Positions 21,674 to 23,225 of a stretch of 23,225 bases of DNA are shown here, one piece after another. Every line of letters begins with the position of its first letter. Position 1 is the stretch's first letter. The position numbers were made by a program, and so were the translations under genes. This DNA is from Planctomycetes bacterium UBA7888. Its GTDB lineage: Bacteria > Planctomycetota > UBA1135. Location: positions 1-23,225 of the forward strand of contig DLRM01000052.1 in assembly GCA_002500505.1 (NCBI GenBank), in the 5' to 3' direction. The notes under the pieces are model-generated. The model saw only the letters and a list, made by a program, of their open reading frames with translations, searched no databases and was not told the DNA's origin.

Positions 21674-23225
21674 TCTTCGGTTTCGATGACTTCAGAGGCA
21701 GCCTCTTCGTCAGCCTCAGGCTGGTTTGCAGATGATCCATCTTCGCGACTGCGAACGAAATTACGCAAGAACATAATTCCGACTGGGCAAATAAGGGCCA
21801 TTATGGCAATCCATAGCCACAGGGTGGTGGAATCGCGCGGATAGGTTTGGTGTAACATTTCCCAAACCTGGTAAAGATTTTCTTCGGTTAGCCGGCCAGC
21901 CTCATCAAGCGTGTAGCCAAGTTTTTCGCCAAGGACGGGCACAGAGTCTTCAAGACTCTTGTCGACAAAGTCGCCCTCTGTCATCCCATACTCTGAAATC
22001 AAATGTTTTTGTGCAAGAACGCCGTCGGAGGGGCACCATTTCTCAAGCATACGGCCGGACATGATTCCAACCCCAAGTTTGGCCACAAAGTATGGCAACA
22101 AAGAAAGCGCCATGTATGAACCCTCTTGTCCCTTAGGCGCAATCGCTGCAGTGTATTGGTAGAGGCGAGGCGACCAGATTGCTTCGCCAATACTGAAGAA
22201 GAACACAAACAGGGTAATGGAAATGTAAATAGGATCAACGGGGCCGCTTAACCCGAGCCAGGTGTGGCCAATAAATTCACCGAGCCATCCCTCGGCAGCG
22301 GAAGCAAACCATTCGCGTGGCATTGCCGCGAAGAAAACTGGCAAGGCAGCGAAGGAAGTACCGGCCGCAATCATTGAGTAGCTCGAAATCTTTCCAGAGA
22401 AGGCGGCGACGAACGGGGTCAGAACTACAATTATGACTGGGTTAAGCACGCCCCATAAGTTCCCTATTTTTGCTCCGGGGCCTAGTTCGCGCAGGGCATA
22501 CTTGGGGAAGGTGTAGTGCATGTGGTAGAAAACAATGCGAATCATCACAATTAAAGATAGGAAGGTCATAAACCTTAGGAAGATTGGCTGCCGACAAACA
22601 TTAACAAAGGTTTTTACGGTTTCAAGACCAGTATTGCCGATGCTCTTAAACATATTCGCTACGCCCTTGCCGCTCTTGGCGAGAATCTCTTTTGGTTTAT
22701 GAACAATGCCATCTTCGGTTGCTTCCACACCCGAACGCAGCCAGAACTGAGTAATTAATAAGCCAGGAACAGTCGCAACCGTGGCCCAAAAGAACAACAC
22801 GCGATAAGTGGAGAGCTCCATTCCTAAAATCGTTTGGCCGCCTTGCTCGCCTAGCTGCTCGCGCACCCAATCAAATAACCATCCTGAAATGGCAAAACCG
22901 ATATTCATGACTATGTAGAAAAAGGCAAACGCCATGGTCTGCTGGGCAGGTGTTGAATATCGCTTAATTGCCGCATTCATAACCGGAATCATCAGCGCCA
23001 ATCCAATCGCCATAGGGAATAGGCCGAAGGCTAGAGCAACAAAAGTATTGTCAGCGACCGTCATTACTCCACGCGGGAGAAGGCATAGCCAGAATCCTAA
23101 AAGGAAGGATTTGCGTATACCAATGGTGTCCACTAACGATCCAACCACAACCGTGACCAAGGTCATAATCGCAGACCACCAGGCGATTGTGTCCCCAGCA
23201 GCGGCATCAGAAAAGCCAAGGTCTG
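21670..23225 (-). CDS. Major facilitator superfamily transporter, partial (5' end outside window)
   Basis: The minus-strand frame remains open to the right edge, so the N-terminus is missing; 517 residues are visible. The first visible segment DLGFSDAAAGDTIAWWSAIM and the following VVVGSLVDTIGIRKSFLLGF contain the MFS loop 2-3 signature (G-x3-D-x2-G-R-K type). Many further hydrophobic helices follow. A large non-membrane insert lies near the C-terminal end (GMTEGDFVDKSLEDSVPVLG), and an acidic tail (EADEEAASEVIETED) ends the protein. The substrate is unknown; peptide or sugar transport is possible. The stop overlaps the sigma-4-like gene stop by 4 nt. An internal ATG at 23166 is not the real start, because the frame continues with conserved sequence upstream. 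Confidence 0.85.
   Translation of the reverse strand, partial: DLGFSDAAAGDTIAWWSAIMTLVTVVVGSLVDTIGIRKSFLLGFWLCLLPRGVMTVADNTFVALAFGLFPMAIGLALMIPVMNAAIKRYSTPAQQTMAFAFFYIVMNIGFAISGWLFDWVREQLGEQGGQTILGMELSTYRVLFFWATVATVPGLLITQFWLRSGVEATEDGIVHKPKEILAKSGKGVANMFKSIGNTGLETVKTFVNVCRQPIFLRFMTFLSLIVMIRIVFYHMHYTFPKYALRELGPGAKIGNLWGVLNPVIIVVLTPFVAAFSGKISSYSMIAAGTSFAALPVFFAAMPREWFASAAEGWLGEFIGHTWLGLSGPVDPIYISITLFVFFFSIGEAIWSPRLYQYTAAIAPKGQEGSYMALSLLPYFVAKLGVGIMSGRMLEKWCPSDGVLAQKHLISEYGMTEGDFVDKSLEDSVPVLGEKLGYTLDEAGRLTEENLYQVWEMLHQTYPRDSTTLWLWIAIMALICPVGIMFLRNFVRSREDGSSANQPEADEEAASEVIETED

Noticed and set aside
21337..21735. Plus-strand open frame of 132 codons overlapping the sigma-4-like gene
   Set aside because: It is in another frame, low-complexity, and runs into the convergent transporter gene; the other frame encodes a recognisable HTH.
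1..23225. CRISPR arrays, insertion sequences, tRNA and rRNA genes
   Set aside because: No regular direct repeats, transposase motifs, terminal inverted repeats or cloverleaf candidates were seen; the few non-coding gaps are too short or are explained by oriC.

Overview
The window looks like the replication-origin neighbourhood of a bacterial chromosome with tightly packed genes. Markers are dnaA, a 354-bp DnaA-box region, dnaN, a dciA-like DUF721 gene and gyrB in that order, with parA and parB/parS within 10 kb. I read the host as a Planctomycetota-like bacterium. That rests on the style of the exported protein at the left edge, the HPr-fusion protein and the MFS transporter, and on many starts without a clear Shine-Dalgarno sequence. 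This placement is an inference from memory of protein families, not a database result.

Layout. Positions 1-1851 (minus) hold a secreted protein that runs off the left edge. A membrane-anchored cyclophilin-like protein (1988-2980, plus) converges on parB (minus), which carries a perfect-looking parS site inside its own coding sequence. A YfcE/ApaH-like metallophosphoesterase (3952-4695, plus) converges on a 440-residue protein (minus) whose C-terminus is an HPr phosphocarrier-like domain. A plus-strand run follows: an RpoD-family sigma factor, hemW, a DUF502 membrane protein, pyrF, parA and a NifS/IscS-type cysteine desulfurase, then dnaA.

The gene-free stretch 13549-13902 holds the dnaA terminator, six DnaA boxes of the TTTTCCACA type, and an AT-rich segment just before dnaN; it is the likely oriC. 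dnaN overlaps the DUF721/DciA gene by 4 nt, and gyrB follows. gyrB runs tail-to-tail into feoB with a 4-nt stop overlap. feoA-feoB (minus) are driven from a good TATAAT promoter at 19952-19980. rpiA, an HD-family small alarmone hydrolase-like gene and a small sigma-region-4-like protein follow on plus. The last one again overlaps, stop-on-stop by 4 nt, a partial MFS transporter that leaves the right edge.

Functionally the window combines replication initiation and segregation (dnaA, oriC, dnaN, dciA, gyrB, parA, parB, parS), global transcription control (sigma factor, sigma-4-like HTH), possible signalling (HPr fusion, HD hydrolase, phosphoesterase), and housekeeping metabolism (pyrF, rpiA, hemW, cysteine desulfurase, ferrous iron uptake). 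No mobile elements, CRISPR arrays, tRNA or rRNA genes were seen.
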